NCBI GenBank assembly: GCA_949316235.1
Contig: OX438753.1
Span: forward strand, 16,908,496 to 16,972,495
Length of the DNA: 64,000 nucleotides
Origin: Oegoconia quadripuncta
Taxonomy: Eukaryota; Arthropoda; Insecta; Lepidoptera; Autostichidae
Direction of reading: 5' to 3'
Shown: positions 34,301-49,300 of the stretch, piece after piece
Layout of the letters: each line of letters begins with the position of its first letter
Numbering within the stretch: position 1 is the first letter of the stretch
Translations under genes and position numbers: made by a program
Notes under the pieces: generated by a model
Told to the model about the DNA's origin: nothing
What the model saw: only the letters and a program-made list of their open reading frames with translations
The model's database searches: none

Positions 34301-37300
34301 TTTGTTTACATAGCAGTTCCATAGAATGTTGGTTTATGATACTTATTCTATCTTAACTGCGAACACCTGACTATTATGTCGAGACATATTAGATATTTAT
34401 CGAAGGATGACTAAAAGTAGGTACCTCTATCGCGGATTACGTATTGCGGATGGAAGATGCGTAATAATTATAATAATAACTAGATTTATGTGCGTATGTA
34501 GCTATGCATCTACTTGCCTTTATTTACGATGAGATAATAAAGTTTTATTTTATGTATTATTTCATTAAACTACAAGTAAATAACGTTTTATCCGTCTTGA
34601 TTAAGGGCTGGGTTAGTTAATTTTTTATTTTAATTTATTTAGAGAACTGTACAAAAGTTCCAAAGATGTGTTATTTGAATGCGTGAATCTTTACAATAAC
34701 AGGCGGCAAAATAATATAACGTCAACAGCGTAAAGTATATTAATACACGTATGATTGCATATACACTGTAGATAAAATTATTGCGGGTGATAAAGTTGTA
34801 TCTGCATAGTTGTAGGTACTAGGGGGCAGGGCGGGGGGGATTTGGAACCGCTTATGTGAACCCAGGTCCTCCCTACCGCCGAGGACGGTCGTTTGGAGGG
34901 TATACGACCAGTTAGGGGAGGGACATATTAGTCTCACCGAACCCCTAGGCCAGCGGTAAACGTAACGCATTTCCCCGAAAAATAAAGCCGCTATGTTGCA
35001 GAAAAAGAAAAAAAATAAGCAAGAAAACCCTTGTATTAAAATGCCACTAACGGTCAATATGTATGACGTAGGCTTTATATTCCCTGTAGTAATGTGTAAA
35101 ATAAATATATTTTGGATACTACCTCCAGACAAGGCGCATATCGCTCGGACGTGTTAAAATCTATACATATAATTCTGGTCCTGCCGATCACAAAGGCATT
35201 TATGACAATAATGCACATGCCACGTACAGTCGTGTCTCTGATTGCAAATTGCCTAATTTATTTGTGTTATCAAGTTATGCAGGATACGAGTATCAATTGA
35301 ATTTAAACCATATATAACTTTAAATAACGTGGCCCTGATAAGTGGTCATTAAATTAAAACACTTGTATCTACGTCATTGAGTACATATAATCATTATCAT
35401 CTTCGGATTGTCCAGTAAGCGAATGATTTTTACTTCTTAAACTTATACTTTTTTGCACATGGATAGAGTATCGGTACACGCATACATACGCGGATAGCAA
35501 TATATATATACATTGATTTATACTGATTAGAGACCAGGGATAGAGAAGATTAGAGATAAAAAAAAATATTTCGGACACTTACACCAATCATCTAGTCCCA
35601 AACTAAGCAAAGCTTGTACTATGGATACTAGATAACGGATAAACGTACGTAAATATTTATATAAACATGCATAACTCGGAAATAAATGTTTGTATTCCTC
35701 ACACAAACATTTACCCCTCGCGGGATTCGAACTCGCAACCGTTGGTTTCGCTGACAGGATCACTACTACTACACAGAGATAGATATACTATACAATGCAT
35801 TCACATATAAAAATACCTATCAGATCCGCAGAATACCTTCAAAATTCGCTGGTAATGTTTGGGTAGCTATTACATAAAAGCAATTGATTTACAATAGGGC
35901 TTGCACACTGAAAACTTTTATGGTTGAATATTCTAGTCGGTATTTTAAAACGGATAGTTAGTGCATTACAACGCCCATGGGTTGTCTTTGATTTATCTCC
36001 AGGGAATGCCAGATTTATAGACACTGTATCGTCTCAGTGGCTCGTTTAAGTACTCTGTTGGGTTTGGTTGGTTTGGTTATCCAAATCTGCCGCCAAGCAG
36101 CAATGTTAATAGCATTGTTGTGTTCCGGTTGTCCGAGATAAGATAGCCAGTCCCCCAAATGTGTTGGGGTTTCCGGGTCAGTACGCTTCCACCTTCGACC
36201 TCATATTTCCCTTAACATCAGGTGTGATTGAGATCAAGTACCAACCCGATGTGCATTTAAAAAAATCTTTACAAATCGGAGGTCGCGGATTTGATTCCCA
36301 GCGGGTTATATGTATTATACATATACTACTTAGTTTGGTTGGTTGTAGGGCACTTTCAATGTCCACTTGCTACCACCAATTTATCTAAGTCTGCGGTCAA
36401 ACAGCAATGTTAATAGCATTGTTGTATTCCGATTGTTTTAAGATAAGATAGCCAGTCCCCTAATAATGTTGGTAGTTCCTGGTGAGCACGACTCTACTTT
36501 AGGCCTCACCTTCACTTAACATCAGCTGTGTTTGCTAACCCGTTTGTCCGTCACTTTCACACTTGTGACAGACACTAGACAAACATATGAATGTCTAACA
36601 ACGACGTTGAAATTTTGAGTGCGCAAGAGTTAGGAGCTTGGCACTTGACATTGAAGCTTGGCGCAGTCGTATTCGCTCTTCGTTTTTGATTAACGATCTT
36701 ATGCAACCTCTAGTGCGAGAGTTACCAGATTTAACACTGAAAATTACTCTTAAAAAACCAGATTTGATCAATAAAGTCCTGATTTTACTGTAAAATCAGC
36801 CGAGAGACTATCTTTATCCCTAAACCGACGAGCATGTATGAACAATCTTATGAAAGTGAAGGAAGCCGAAGTGGTGTGTTAGGATCGTAGCAAATGGAAG
36901 TCTGTGGTCTCTCTGCCTACCCCTACGGGAAACAGGCGTGACATTATGTATGTATGTATGTATCATGATCTATATTACTGCGTAGATTAAACTTTAAATA
37001 AAACACAATAATTTATTTGTTTTACTAATGCCTAAATAATCCTGATTAATGTGTAATGTAATTTAAACTTATCGTTACCGAGAAGAAATTAGGTTTCTAC
37101 ACTAATAAAAAGATACAATTATTTATTTGTTTAAGTAGTGCTTATATAATACTAAAGTGCATTAAAACCCTAACATGTCAGGATAAATTTTAATACTAAC
37201 ATCTGGTAACCCTAGGCGCAGCCAGTTTTTGAATGGGTGATGGCTCGTGGCGTATTCAATACGCCGGATTCCGTGTCTTCACATTGCAATACACTACTGC

Positions 37301-40300
37301 GACAACATCTCTTTGTTATCCGTAATGTCTGTCTTTCTGTCTGCCATCACGCCTTCGGAACGGCTATAGGAATCGTACTTAAATTAATATCAATCAACGA
37401 CCCCATTGTTCCTATAAAAAGCTAATAGAATTCTCAAAGAGATTATGGCCTTTCAAACACTTCCCACACTGACTAAGTTGTGATCAATAGATATTTATTG
37501 GATCAAGAATCTTGAAATGTGATTTAGACCTTACCACAAGCACTTAAAGAAGAAAACGCGAAAATTATTATCTTCTAATCGTTTGTGAAATTTTCATGTG
37601 ATAAATTAAATTTTGCGGTTTTCTTCATACAACTTCTATGTAACTAACGTTTATGTTTGTCAGTTTAAAAAGTTTATTAAGTTGGAACAGAATCTTCAAG
37701 GTTCCTGCCCTACTCACACGTGACCGATTTTTCTCTCATCAAGTGGAAAGCTCTCCAATAATTTCGGTTTAGCTACTAAATGATAATGAAGTAAATCAAC
37801 AAAGAACTCAAGACTTAACCATAGCCGGGATATCGAGAGAACTTGGAGTTTCAATTTTAATCATATTGAAGTAGAAAATAATGCAATTATTTTATATAGA
37901 CAACAGGTTAGCAATTGACGGAATCACACCTGATGTGAAGTGAAGATGAAGCCGAAGGTAAGCATTCTCACCCAGGACCAACAACTTATTTCAAACACTG
38001 GCTATCGCCTTCCAACTGTACAACGGTTTGGCTATCTTGTCAGCGGGAAGTCAATAATGCTATCAATATTGCTGTTTAGCGGCTGATTTACTCGTGTACA
38101 AGGGTCGTATTAATAAGTCAATCTTGAGACTGTGGTCGCGTGTCAGTCTCAATACATTTTTTTTGATACCGTTTAAACTTGCAACAGATTCTCAACCGCC
38201 TCCGTGGCTTGTAAACAACATTGGGTTTACGATTCGGAGATCGCGGGTTCGATCCCCGGCGGGGTACACGTTTAAGTACTCGGTTTGGTTAGTGGTAGGG
38301 CATTTTAAATGTCCGCCTGGCTAGCTACCACCATCTTATCTAAATCTGCCGCCAAGCAGCAATGTTAATAGCATTGTTGTGTTCCGGTTGTCAGAGATAA
38401 GACAGCCAGTCCCCCAAATGTGTTGGGGTTTCCGGGTCAGTACGCTTCCACCTTCGACCTCATCTTCACTTAACATCAGGTGTGACTGAAGTCAAGTACG
38501 AACCCGTTATGCATAAAAAAAATCTCAATCTTGACAACTGTTTATTTAAATGGCTGCAGCCTCAGGTCATCGCGAAAATCATGTTCAACTATCAAAACTA
38601 ATCGTGTATTCAAAATTTCGTAACTGTGCTTTTAATTAAGGTTAAGGAGGTCTCCTCCTTAGGAGACGTTTCTGGTTGAAGGATCAGTTCATGTCTATCA
38701 TATAAATGTATTATCATCAGCAGTGAACGAGTTTGCAAAATTTCAGCACCTTAGGTAAACAGAAATGACTTCCAAATTTTGAACGGACATAGTTACGAGT
38801 ACAATATACAAATTTACGTACGAATAAAATAAGAATATAAAATTGTTTATTGCCTCAATTCTCTACAATTTGGATATATACTTAAATACTACTTAAATAT
38901 TGGGTAACAGGCAATGGATCAGGTTATGCTGCACCAGAAACAAGATTCCATACAGCGCAATCATAAATAAATAAATAATAAATAAATATTTCGGACACTT
39001 ACACCAATCATCTAGTCCCAAACTAAGCAAAGCTTGTACTATGGATACCAGATAACGTATAAACATACATAAATATTTATATAAACATCCATGACTCAGG
39101 AATAAATGTTTATATTCATCACACAAACATTTACCCGTCGCGGGATTCGAACCCGCAACCGTTGATTTCGCTGACAGGGTCACTATCCACTACAACAATC
39201 GGTCATCAACATTCATCCACTCCATCTCCCTGAGATGTTATGCGGGAGTGTTGGCACGAGGACTAACACAAATGGAAAAATATTAATGAAAATAAACATC
39301 TTACATGTACATATATAGATAATATTTTACCTTGATAAACAAAAAATAATAATAATAATTGCCATGTATGCTATAGTTATCCAATCATACATACTACATA
39401 CGAAGTAAGCTAAATAAAACATACATACATAAAGTCTGTTTCCTGTAAAGGTAGGCAGAGACCATAGACTTTAGACTTCCATACTTGCTACGATCCTGAC
39501 ACACCTCTTTAAAGCTAAATAAAAGCTTATAAAAATACAGATGAATTGGATTTAAAATGAAGAAAAGAAATCTTTATTTTGTAGGTACACAGGGCACACT
39601 TAAAACAATCTTTATACTGGTTGTTTAAAAGGTATTTTTTTCCCTGACACGAACAAGCCAGAAATGCTTCGTAGTAATGCTCTTAATATTTATTAAAACA
39701 GGTTTTTATATTACAAAACATTTATTAATTGTGAAATATAAGCGAACGAACTGGTTACGTCCAAGGATGATCATCATCCAAATAGTCTCATATTTTTTTA
39801 AATGCTTTCTTAATAAGTTTCTGTTTTAATTTCGTGAAAGGAAAATTTTGTAAATCAACGGGAACCTTATTGTAAAAACTTATGCATATCCATTTTACTA
39901 AATTCCTGTTTTTGCTGAATCGCCTTAGTGATCTGATTTGGCGTCATATTTATCATTATTTTTCCTAAATAATGCTATTAAAATTATATTAAAATTACAT
40001 TGACATTATTTTTGACATTGCTTTAAACTTTCTATGACCTGAGTAAATTATTAAACATTATATGTAGTATGTATTGTAAAGCATGATATTTAGACAGTAA
40101 ATAGAACTTGTTAATTTTTTGTAAAAAAAATTGTCGATGTGTGTACACTTGAAAAGGTAGGGTTTGGTGTAACTAAAATATTAAGCAAAGACAGCTGCAA
40201 ATGTATAACCCAAATTCCACACACAATAAAGTTTTCATTTCATTTCATTTTTTTTGCCATAAGTATATTCAATTTTTTTAAATGTAGTGTGACGAAAAGA

Positions 40301-43300
40301 CTAGACGAATAGAATATTATACACATGAACTAGTGTTGAGATAGTTTCGCGGGTAGATTATTTTCGCCTTAAAAAGTAAAAAAAAAACGTAAATTTAGCA
40401 AATATTAAACTTTTGACTTATTTGACATTTTTGAGTTTTTGCGTTTCTTGATTAACATTAATTTTTATTACTATACTTTTACTTTACTTTTAATTTCATG
40501 ATCAATTCCGCAAATCAGTCCAGATACCTATATATAGAAAATGAAGAATGTGGAATTGCAGAGTCGCCACAATGGACCTTGACCAGATTGCCTTGCCAAT
40601 GAATACACGTGATGGGCTCGTTTACGCCCATAATTTTGACAGGCCATGTCTAACGATACGTGGGCTTCTAGTTGCCTCAATATTTAAAAGAAATATCATG
40701 TTAAGGTTAAACTTATAGACATAAGGGCTTGTTAGTTAGACAAATAAAAAGAAATGCAATGTGTAGAGAAATGTATCACACGTGCTCAAACAAACGGTAA
40801 TTCGGGGTAAACAAAGACGTTGAACGTTGACAATAGAAAGTAGAGATGAAATTTCATAAAAAAGTCTACCTCTCATTACAATAATTATGTAAAAGAATGA
40901 TACGTCTGATACAAATTAAGACCAGGTAAAAAAAGGAATTAAGAATCTAACTAATATTATAAATTTGGTATATGGGTAAAAAATACTCTGGATTAAATAT
41001 TTTTCATCTCGATAAAGTGAATTTGCCCGCGGGATATACAAATTTCTACGATAAAGTTACTCCACGTAGGCGAGGACGCGGGCGAAAAGCTAGTAATGTT
41101 ATAAAAATTTCTTCATCATCAACAGTGTGACTACTAGGGCACTCTCATCTCTCTGGGAGAGGGTATGGACAACATGCAGATCCAGTGCAGGATTGTGGAT
41201 TTGAAGCAGTCTAGTTGTCCCGGATTGACTATTTAAAGTGCCTGTAAAGCACAGATGACTCGTATTAAAAATTTATCATCTGTCTAAAAACTAACCACAC
41301 GTTGCGTATATTTGCCAAATCGAAAGCGAAAAGCGAATGCGACCACGCCTGAGTGTTCCTATTTACCACTAATTAAAGACCCAAAATTCTTCTGGTCATC
41401 GAACTCGTGACCTCCTATTTCTAACCAGATATTGACATTGAGCTAGTTTAGGCCAACCGAGTGTTCAGACCAGTTGTTGTTTAGACCACTTTTGCAACTA
41501 ACTATGACCGAATAAGTTCCTACCTTAAACCAATTTTGCTAATTGGTAAATCTATAAATCCAAATTTATTAGCTCGTATTGAATTGATGATATTTTTAAT
41601 CGAAAATGCAACACAGAAATAATATTACGAAATAAGATTTCCTTGAGTAAGCCATCTACAATTTACATATAAATTGATTACTTACAGATAGAGCTGATGT
41701 AAACCAAAAGATATCAATAATTCACTGGGAAATTTCAGGTCCTAATAAATGATACATAGTGCTTTTCCCATTTACAATTCTACATCATTTCATTTTAAAA
41801 AAAAATATGTTATATCTTTATTGTACACAAAATTGTTACAGAAATATGCACTGTATATAAAATGTACAATTTTTTTTTAAATAAATTATAATTAAAATGT
41901 AATTATCCGTACTCCGTATCCTCTTATTGCAAGAAATTCATGCATCTCGTGTTTGCATTTAGGTAAGTTATTGTGCACTTCGATTATAAGTTTTTTAGGT
42001 TTTGTGTGTTAGAAATTAGACAAAAAAATCTCCTTAGCTCAATTTAAATAAGATAAGGTTTACAAAACAGAAGTCGCGGTTCGATTACCAGCGGCGTATA
42101 ATGTAGAAAATTCGGTTTGGTTGGTGGTATGGCATTTTTAAATATCCGCCTGCCTAGCTACCACGAGCTAAGTCTGCCGTCAAGCAGGTATGTGGACAGC
42201 ATTGTTGTGTTCCGGGTGTTAGACTTAAGTTAGGGATTGCGATTGAGCGCGCTATTACTTAACATCTTCACTTAACATCTGCACGGCTCGCACTTTAACG
42301 CGACCCAAAAGAGAAAGAGTCGCGGTCGCGACATAACTTATGGAATTAGAGAATTACGCATATAGGTAGCCATGTGATTTCGGACGAATTATGTAACGCA
42401 AATTTTCTCAATATGTCAAGTTACAATACAATACAAATACTCTTTATGGCACAATAAAACACTACGAAGAGACAAATTTGAGACATGAGAAACTTTGTCG
42501 AGTAACTTTCTGTATCCTTCATATAACTTGTGTTAGCCCCAGCAGGTGTGACTGAGATCAAGCTTTATTCTGTTGCGCAAAAAAATTATTTCGGCAATCA
42601 TATTTTGAGTTTGAAATACACAAGGAAAAATATTCACTGCCTACCTAACAACTTTCTTTTTTGTGATCGCGCGTACCCTCCAAATGGGATGGGTGATTGG
42701 AAATTCGTGGTTGTAAGAACGGGATGCATTATGAGTACCTGCAGTGGTTTGTTGACAGTTTTACCCTTCAATGAGAATTGTAATTCAAAAAGAACTGTAA
42801 TTCTTTTCCACATTATTCTAGAATATTTTGAGACTTTGGCTAAAGTAATTTTTAACCATATATTACTCAGAAAGTCTCTACAAGAAGTCATTAATTAATT
42901 GGTTTTATTGAACTCAGACTTCAGACTTAGTTATAAGGATAGCGATGTCAAAAAGAGCTTATAATAACAAAAAACATATATGTTAGCTATCATAAGCAAA
43001 AAAGCTAGAAAACGTCTAATAAAATGTTATGTATGGAGTAATAGCTTTATACGACTGTGAGACATGGACATCACAAAGGGATAGGGAAAGTTTAGATGCA
43101 GTTGACATGTAGTACGGGAGACGAATGGAGGGAATAAGCTGGATATAGAAGAAAACAAATGAAGAGGTGTTAATGAAGGTAAAGGAGAAGAGATGCCTGT
43201 TGGCCACAGTTGAGAACCGAAGAGGAAAGATGATAGCTCATTTAATACGACACGACATTTTTTTGAAGAACATAATTGAGGGAAGTATTGAAGGAAAGAG

Positions 43301-46300
43301 AGGATGGAACGATTCGGAAAAGTAACCGCTGCGGCACTTAAATTGTAGATAAGAGGTAAGATGAGATCGAGGGTGAAAGCGTACTGACCCGGAAACCTCA
43401 ACACATTTGGGGGACTGGCTATCTTATCTCTGGCAGCCGGAACACAACAATGCTATTAACATTACTGCTTGGCGGCAGATTTAGATAAGATGGTGGTAGC
43501 TAGCCAGGCGGACATTTAAAATGCCCTACCACCTACCAAACCGATTACTTAAATATGTACCATGCTGAGGATCGAACCTGCGATAAACCCAATGTTGTTT
43601 ACATTGATCCACGGAGGTTGTCAAAATGATAAATGATAAGTGTAGGTTTTGTGGTGTAACTTCATATAATCTTAAAGTTCCTGTTTTTTTTTGTAGAAGG
43701 ATAGAGTACCAATCAGTAATAGAATAAAAATATTTTCAAACAAATCTGTAGCTTGCTTTAGGTATAGTATATGTATTTAGTTATAAATCTTACAATATTA
43801 AAATAAAGTTACCACTGACTGTGAACTTCATTGCGCTGTAGAAGATGCTATGATCTCCTAAATAGATTGTTTTTTAATTGTCAATGGCTACTTTATATTC
43901 AACGGGCAATAGCTCTAGCGTACTAGGTAACCCAATGTTGTTTACATTGAGGCACGGAGGCGGTTAGAAGGTGGAATATATCCTGGATTAAAACATTTTT
44001 TGTCCCGGTAAAGTGGGTACTTCCCGCGGGATAAACAAATTAAACATTTCCGCGATAAAGTTCATCCACTTAGGCGAAGTCGCGGGCGGAAAGCAAGTAT
44101 GTGATATAAACAAAAACAGTTATGAGAGCGATAACACTATGGCATGTCAGGTATTCTTATTTACCTATAAAATATTTTAAGAGGCAACCAACATCAATTA
44201 AAACCGGTTCAAATATGACAACGAACAATGTAATTTAAATGTATAATGCGCCAATGGAAAATTCTTGGTAAACATCTCCTACAAAATTAACATATTCTTT
44301 TTTTACACAAGAATTAGCGATAATTTTAGAACTATTTCAAATTGGATCAGTTTCTTAAAGCTCGGAGCAAATGGTTGCCCAAATTGTGGATAAGCGGCCT
44401 GGCAGATATTTCCCAGGATGAATGGATTCAATGAGCTTACTCCAGCGGCTCCAGAGCTTTAATCATTAATTTATAGTAGGATAAATAGGTTACTATTGGC
44501 CGAACGGTAATAATATATTGTCCAATAAAGCCATATTTCCGGGAAAACTGGCAATGTTTTCTAATTTCATTTATTCCGTCCAGTGGCCAGTTATTGGATA
44601 AATTAAGATATCTTTTTAAATTCAGAATACATCAAAAAAATCGCTCTGACCTGCACTCGAAAAGCCTAAAAGCTAATTATAAAATAATACCTAAAAGCTT
44701 TAATGGTTGGAGTGCGTTATTTTCCAGAATCACGAATGATATTGATAATTTCATAAGAAAAAGTGCCCGTTTTATAGCAATAATAATTTATCAAAAATAA
44801 CCATAATTAGAGCGTCGGTGTTCCAGTTTGGGAGGTCCGGTTCGATTCTCACGCAGGCCATGTGCCAATGAGTTTTTAAATTTAATTTAATTACGTATGT
44901 GCATTTATCCGACGCTCTTAAACGGCGAAGGAAAACATCGCGAGGAAACGTGCATGCTTGAGAAATAAAAATTCAAGGGCATGTGAAGTCCCCAACCAGC
45001 ATTGGACCAGCGTGGTGGACTATGGCCCATACTCTCTCATTATGCGAGGGAAGGTCTATAGATATCCCTGCAGTGGGATGTTTACGGGCTGATGATTAAC
45101 CATAGTAGCTTTTAGGCTTCTTGAGTACCTACATCAGAGCAATTTTTTTGATTTAAGAATAAATGAAGAAGAATGAAAACAGAAGTTTTCAAAAAAAAAC
45201 CTTTATTTATCCAACGAGTGCGCCACTGGATGAAATCAGCCCTCATAATTCGTAATCATTATCATCATGTCAGCTATAGGGCATCCACTGTTGAACATGG
45301 CCTATGTCCATTTTGTTGTTTATTTAAGAACAGAGGCAAAGATTTTTGTATTTATAAAGTTTTGATATTTATAAAAATACGCAAATTAAATCGACGGCTA
45401 ATGTAAAAATATATATTTTTTTTTTAATTTAGTCTAGTCTAGTTTAGTCTAGTGCAGACGCAATTTATTACCTATGACCTCATACTGAACTGAATATATC
45501 ATAAATACAAAAATCCTCGAGGCGACATAGTTCCCAACAGGCAAGTAGCGTTCCCGCGCTGAATAGCGAGACTTAGGCCCGTATTATAGAAGATTACTCA
45601 AGCAGAGACCTACGCTTGAGGTACATTCTGAAATAGGGGCCTTAGCTCTGCGCTAGGAAGCCGCCCGCTGTAGGGTCACCAGATGAGACGCACCGACAGG
45701 TCTCGGACTAGACGTTTTGCCTCAGGGCCCCAGGGTCCCATTGTCTCGAACCAAACCGAATACAGTACCACAGATTACTAATAAGTTACTAACGTACAGT
45801 ACACAGAAAACAGTACATACATGAAAAATTTTGATTCATTCAATATGTTTTCAATTCAATGGCACAATTAAATAAATTGGGATATGATGAAACTTCACAC
45901 ACAGCAAACATTAGAGAATACCTATGTATTTGATTTGTAAGTTTTGTATTGCAGCTTACAGGAAAGAATTCATCCATCTTCCTGTCAGATTTTTATATGT
46001 GATAATGTAATATTCCAGTAATGACCTATCTGACATGTAATTATTACTTTAATTTCAAATAGTTTACAATAGAAATAACATAATATTTACATAATTACAA
46101 AAAATGTATCGCGTCCAGCTCTCCCACCTGGGGCATTCTCACATGTAATTATTTATTTAATTGCATTTCTGTATCAGCAACAATGTATTCACTGCTATAT
46201 TATAGTAATTTGATCTACTCATAAAACCTATATTTATATATTCTACAAGTGTATACTTAACTGGGTGTTAATATTTTTTACGATCAGAAATTGAACCCGG

Positions 46301-49300
46301 ACCTTCGCTTTGCTGCCGTTTGCTATATTAACATAATTCTGATATTATCATAATCGTCTTTCATTGAACATCATCTATAAGTACTTAGTATTAGGTGATC
46401 ACAAGGCTGGCAGCAAAATGGCCCAGTTAGATCTGGCCATATAACATGTTAAAGCCGCTAGCCTTTTGGGCATCTTGCCCCAAAGCAATGACCAGCCGGC
46501 GTACCACGTAAATATATTGCGTTCGGTCACTAGATTTGGTACCACATGAGCGCCCTAGAAGTAAGGATGAGGTTAATGTCAAATTAGACGTATCGACTTA
46601 CCACAATTTACTTCTAAGGCGCTTACGTAATACCAAATTTTTCGATCGTACGCAAGCGAGCTAAACGGCAGATTTTTAGCGATGGTACGTCTGCTGGAAC
46701 ATTTTTCTACTTATATTCGTTTGTTAGCAGGCTGGTCTGTTTATCGGTTTATTTTTAAATCTAAATCAGCTCACGTACAAAGGAGTATTTTATTTAGGTT
46801 TGGCTCTACCTTAACCTTAAAAAACCGGTTTTCTTAAGGAGCGAAACCAAATGGATTTTGTATCTGTTAACCGGTATTTAGTGGTTTTCACTTCGCCCCG
46901 ACATTTACCGAAGACGCTGTCTCTGTCACTACAAACTTGAAACGCGTGCACTGTCTGGATTAAACAGGTTTATTAAGGTTTTATGGTAGCTGTCTTGATT
47001 CCAGGGCACTTCTTTTTTCTTTTTAATATGTTTTTGTTAATATCCTGTATTGTCATCTACTATGAAATTATAATGAAAGAAAGCAGTACCTACTTATAAA
47101 TTGTTTACACAATATTTTTAATTTCATTTTTAAGCTCATTGCATAAAACTCATTGTCATCCGATTGCGGTTAAAGGTGACCGCAGTTACAGTTAAAATTT
47201 CCATTTATTGAATTGTTTCAACTGCTCGAAATAAATCTGATACATAATTAATCATGTGGGTTAAACAACCCGGTAGTGAAATACCTTACAATTCCTATTT
47301 GGGAATGGCATTCAAAAATAGAGACGAAATCGCGATAAACCGAGAATGTAAAATAATTGGTTTGATTAATTTTGAAATGATCGGTTGTGTCAACTTTGAC
47401 TTTGGCCCCCTCTACTGCTTCTTTGTTCGGAATAAGCGTTATATAGTCCATAATTGTACAAGATCTCAGGTTAGGATTTCTCAATCATGTGATTAAGCAT
47501 AATCATATCTAGCCTGTTCTCATAAAACAGTAGTTAGTATTTTGTAGTCTTTAGTTTTTCAAAACTTTTTTTTAACAATGTTAAAGTCGGTTATAATCAA
47601 AAGCAGTAGATTCTAATCTACTCACATATAACTAATGTCTCTATCAGAACATACATATGCTACATAATATAACAACCTTTCAGGAGTGGAGTCACTGGGC
47701 GAAAATTGTTGGACTTCCACGCTAAAACTTTTTTCATCGAATTGGACTATGGTTCCTTGGGGAAAGTTGTTCGTGTTCAAGAGTGGATTCATCAGTTAAT
47801 GGGAATTACACGAATGCAAATTCACCCTGTGTATTATGTGTATGTGTTAACTGACTTTCTGACCCATTCAAAAAATGAACAATGAAATGTATGCATAACG
47901 TCACGACCTTTATACCAATTGGGGTGGTCAGAGATATTCCAAACTGAAATGCGTTTGAGTGTTCCAAACATTAAAGTTTAGTGCTTGAAACAACATCTAT
48001 GATTCACCTTTAGAAATGCACACTTGACAGGGGTGGGTAACCCCATCGCCGTTGAAACGTGCAAGTCATCACCACGTCATCGTCTTTTGGGTGGACAGAA
48101 CTTCGCCTTTTAAGACACCCACGGGAAGAGACGGGTTGGTTCTATTCTTTTTAGACAAACAAACAAACTTCCAAACTTTCACATTTATGATATTAGTTAG
48201 ATTTGATTAAACTTCATGTACTTTACTAAATGTAAAGCTTCTTTAATTACAACTTGAAATATGAATTCTACAATTTTTTTTAAACATTTCGGACACTTAC
48301 ACTTTGATAGAATAAATAGATCATCCAGTCCCAAAGTAAACAAAGCTTGTACTATGGATACTAGATAATGGATAACTTTCATAAATATTTATATGTACGT
48401 CCATGACTCGGGAATAAATGTTCGTATTCGTCACACATACATTTACACCTCCCGGGATACGAACCCACAACCGTTGGTTTCGCTGACAGGGTCGCTATCC
48501 ACTACACCAATCGGTCGTCATTATTAAAATCATTGTCATCGTATACTTACGCAGTAAAAGAAATTGCATAACATTATTGCGAAATGCCATTCAAGATATT
48601 AGGCGCCATGTTGAAATATTATTAATTTTTTTGTTGCATTGGTATTGATTGTCAGTGATAGTTTACGCATTTGTAATTCATTGTCTCTGAGCAATGATTG
48701 AATCACGTTTCTATTTTAAATCTTTTTTTTATTTTACAAGTCAATACCAAATTGTTTTTATAGTACATTGATCTTGGTAACTAGAGCATTGTCAACTTGA
48801 TTGGTGACATAATAAAACAGATGTCCTAATAAGCAATATTGCAATTCCCTGTCGAAAATTTAGAGACACCTATAATATCCCCTCTAGCTTTATAGCTCGC
48901 GTAAAATTAGTTTATCGTGGACTATTACAGTAGGACAGTTGCCTATGTTTTCCTCTGTGTATGTCTCGTAAGACGACCGATTGGTGTAGTGGATAGCGAC
49001 CCTGTCAGCGAGACCTACGGTTGGGGGTTCAAATCCTGCGAGGGGTAAATGTTTCTGTGTTGAATACGAACATTTATTCCCGAGTCATGGATGTTTATAT
49101 AAATATTTATGTATGTTTATCCCTTATCTAGTATCCATAGTACAAGCTTTGCTTAATATGGTACTGGATGGTTGGTGTAAGTGTCCAAAATATCTATCTA
49201 TCTCTGCCAATTTCAATATGATTGGTTCAGCAGAAGCGTGACAATCGGACAGACAGGCTATCGCATTAAGTATGAGAATTAAACTCAATTACGATACGCT

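Noticed and set aside
34740..35132. 130-codon minus-strand ORF
   Set aside because: It includes a T-rich DNA-derived phenylalanine run and no motif. It lies in the ELOVL-A intron on the same strand without good splice sites.
38893..39183. 96-codon minus ORF, similar to those at 6233, 35527 and 62950
   Set aside because: The repeated peptide ([23 protein letters not shown]) is SINE-B read through, not a protein family.
42530..42898. 122-codon plus-strand ORF
   Set aside because: It starts inside a SINE tail, overlaps an open minus frame and has no recognisable domain or splice context.
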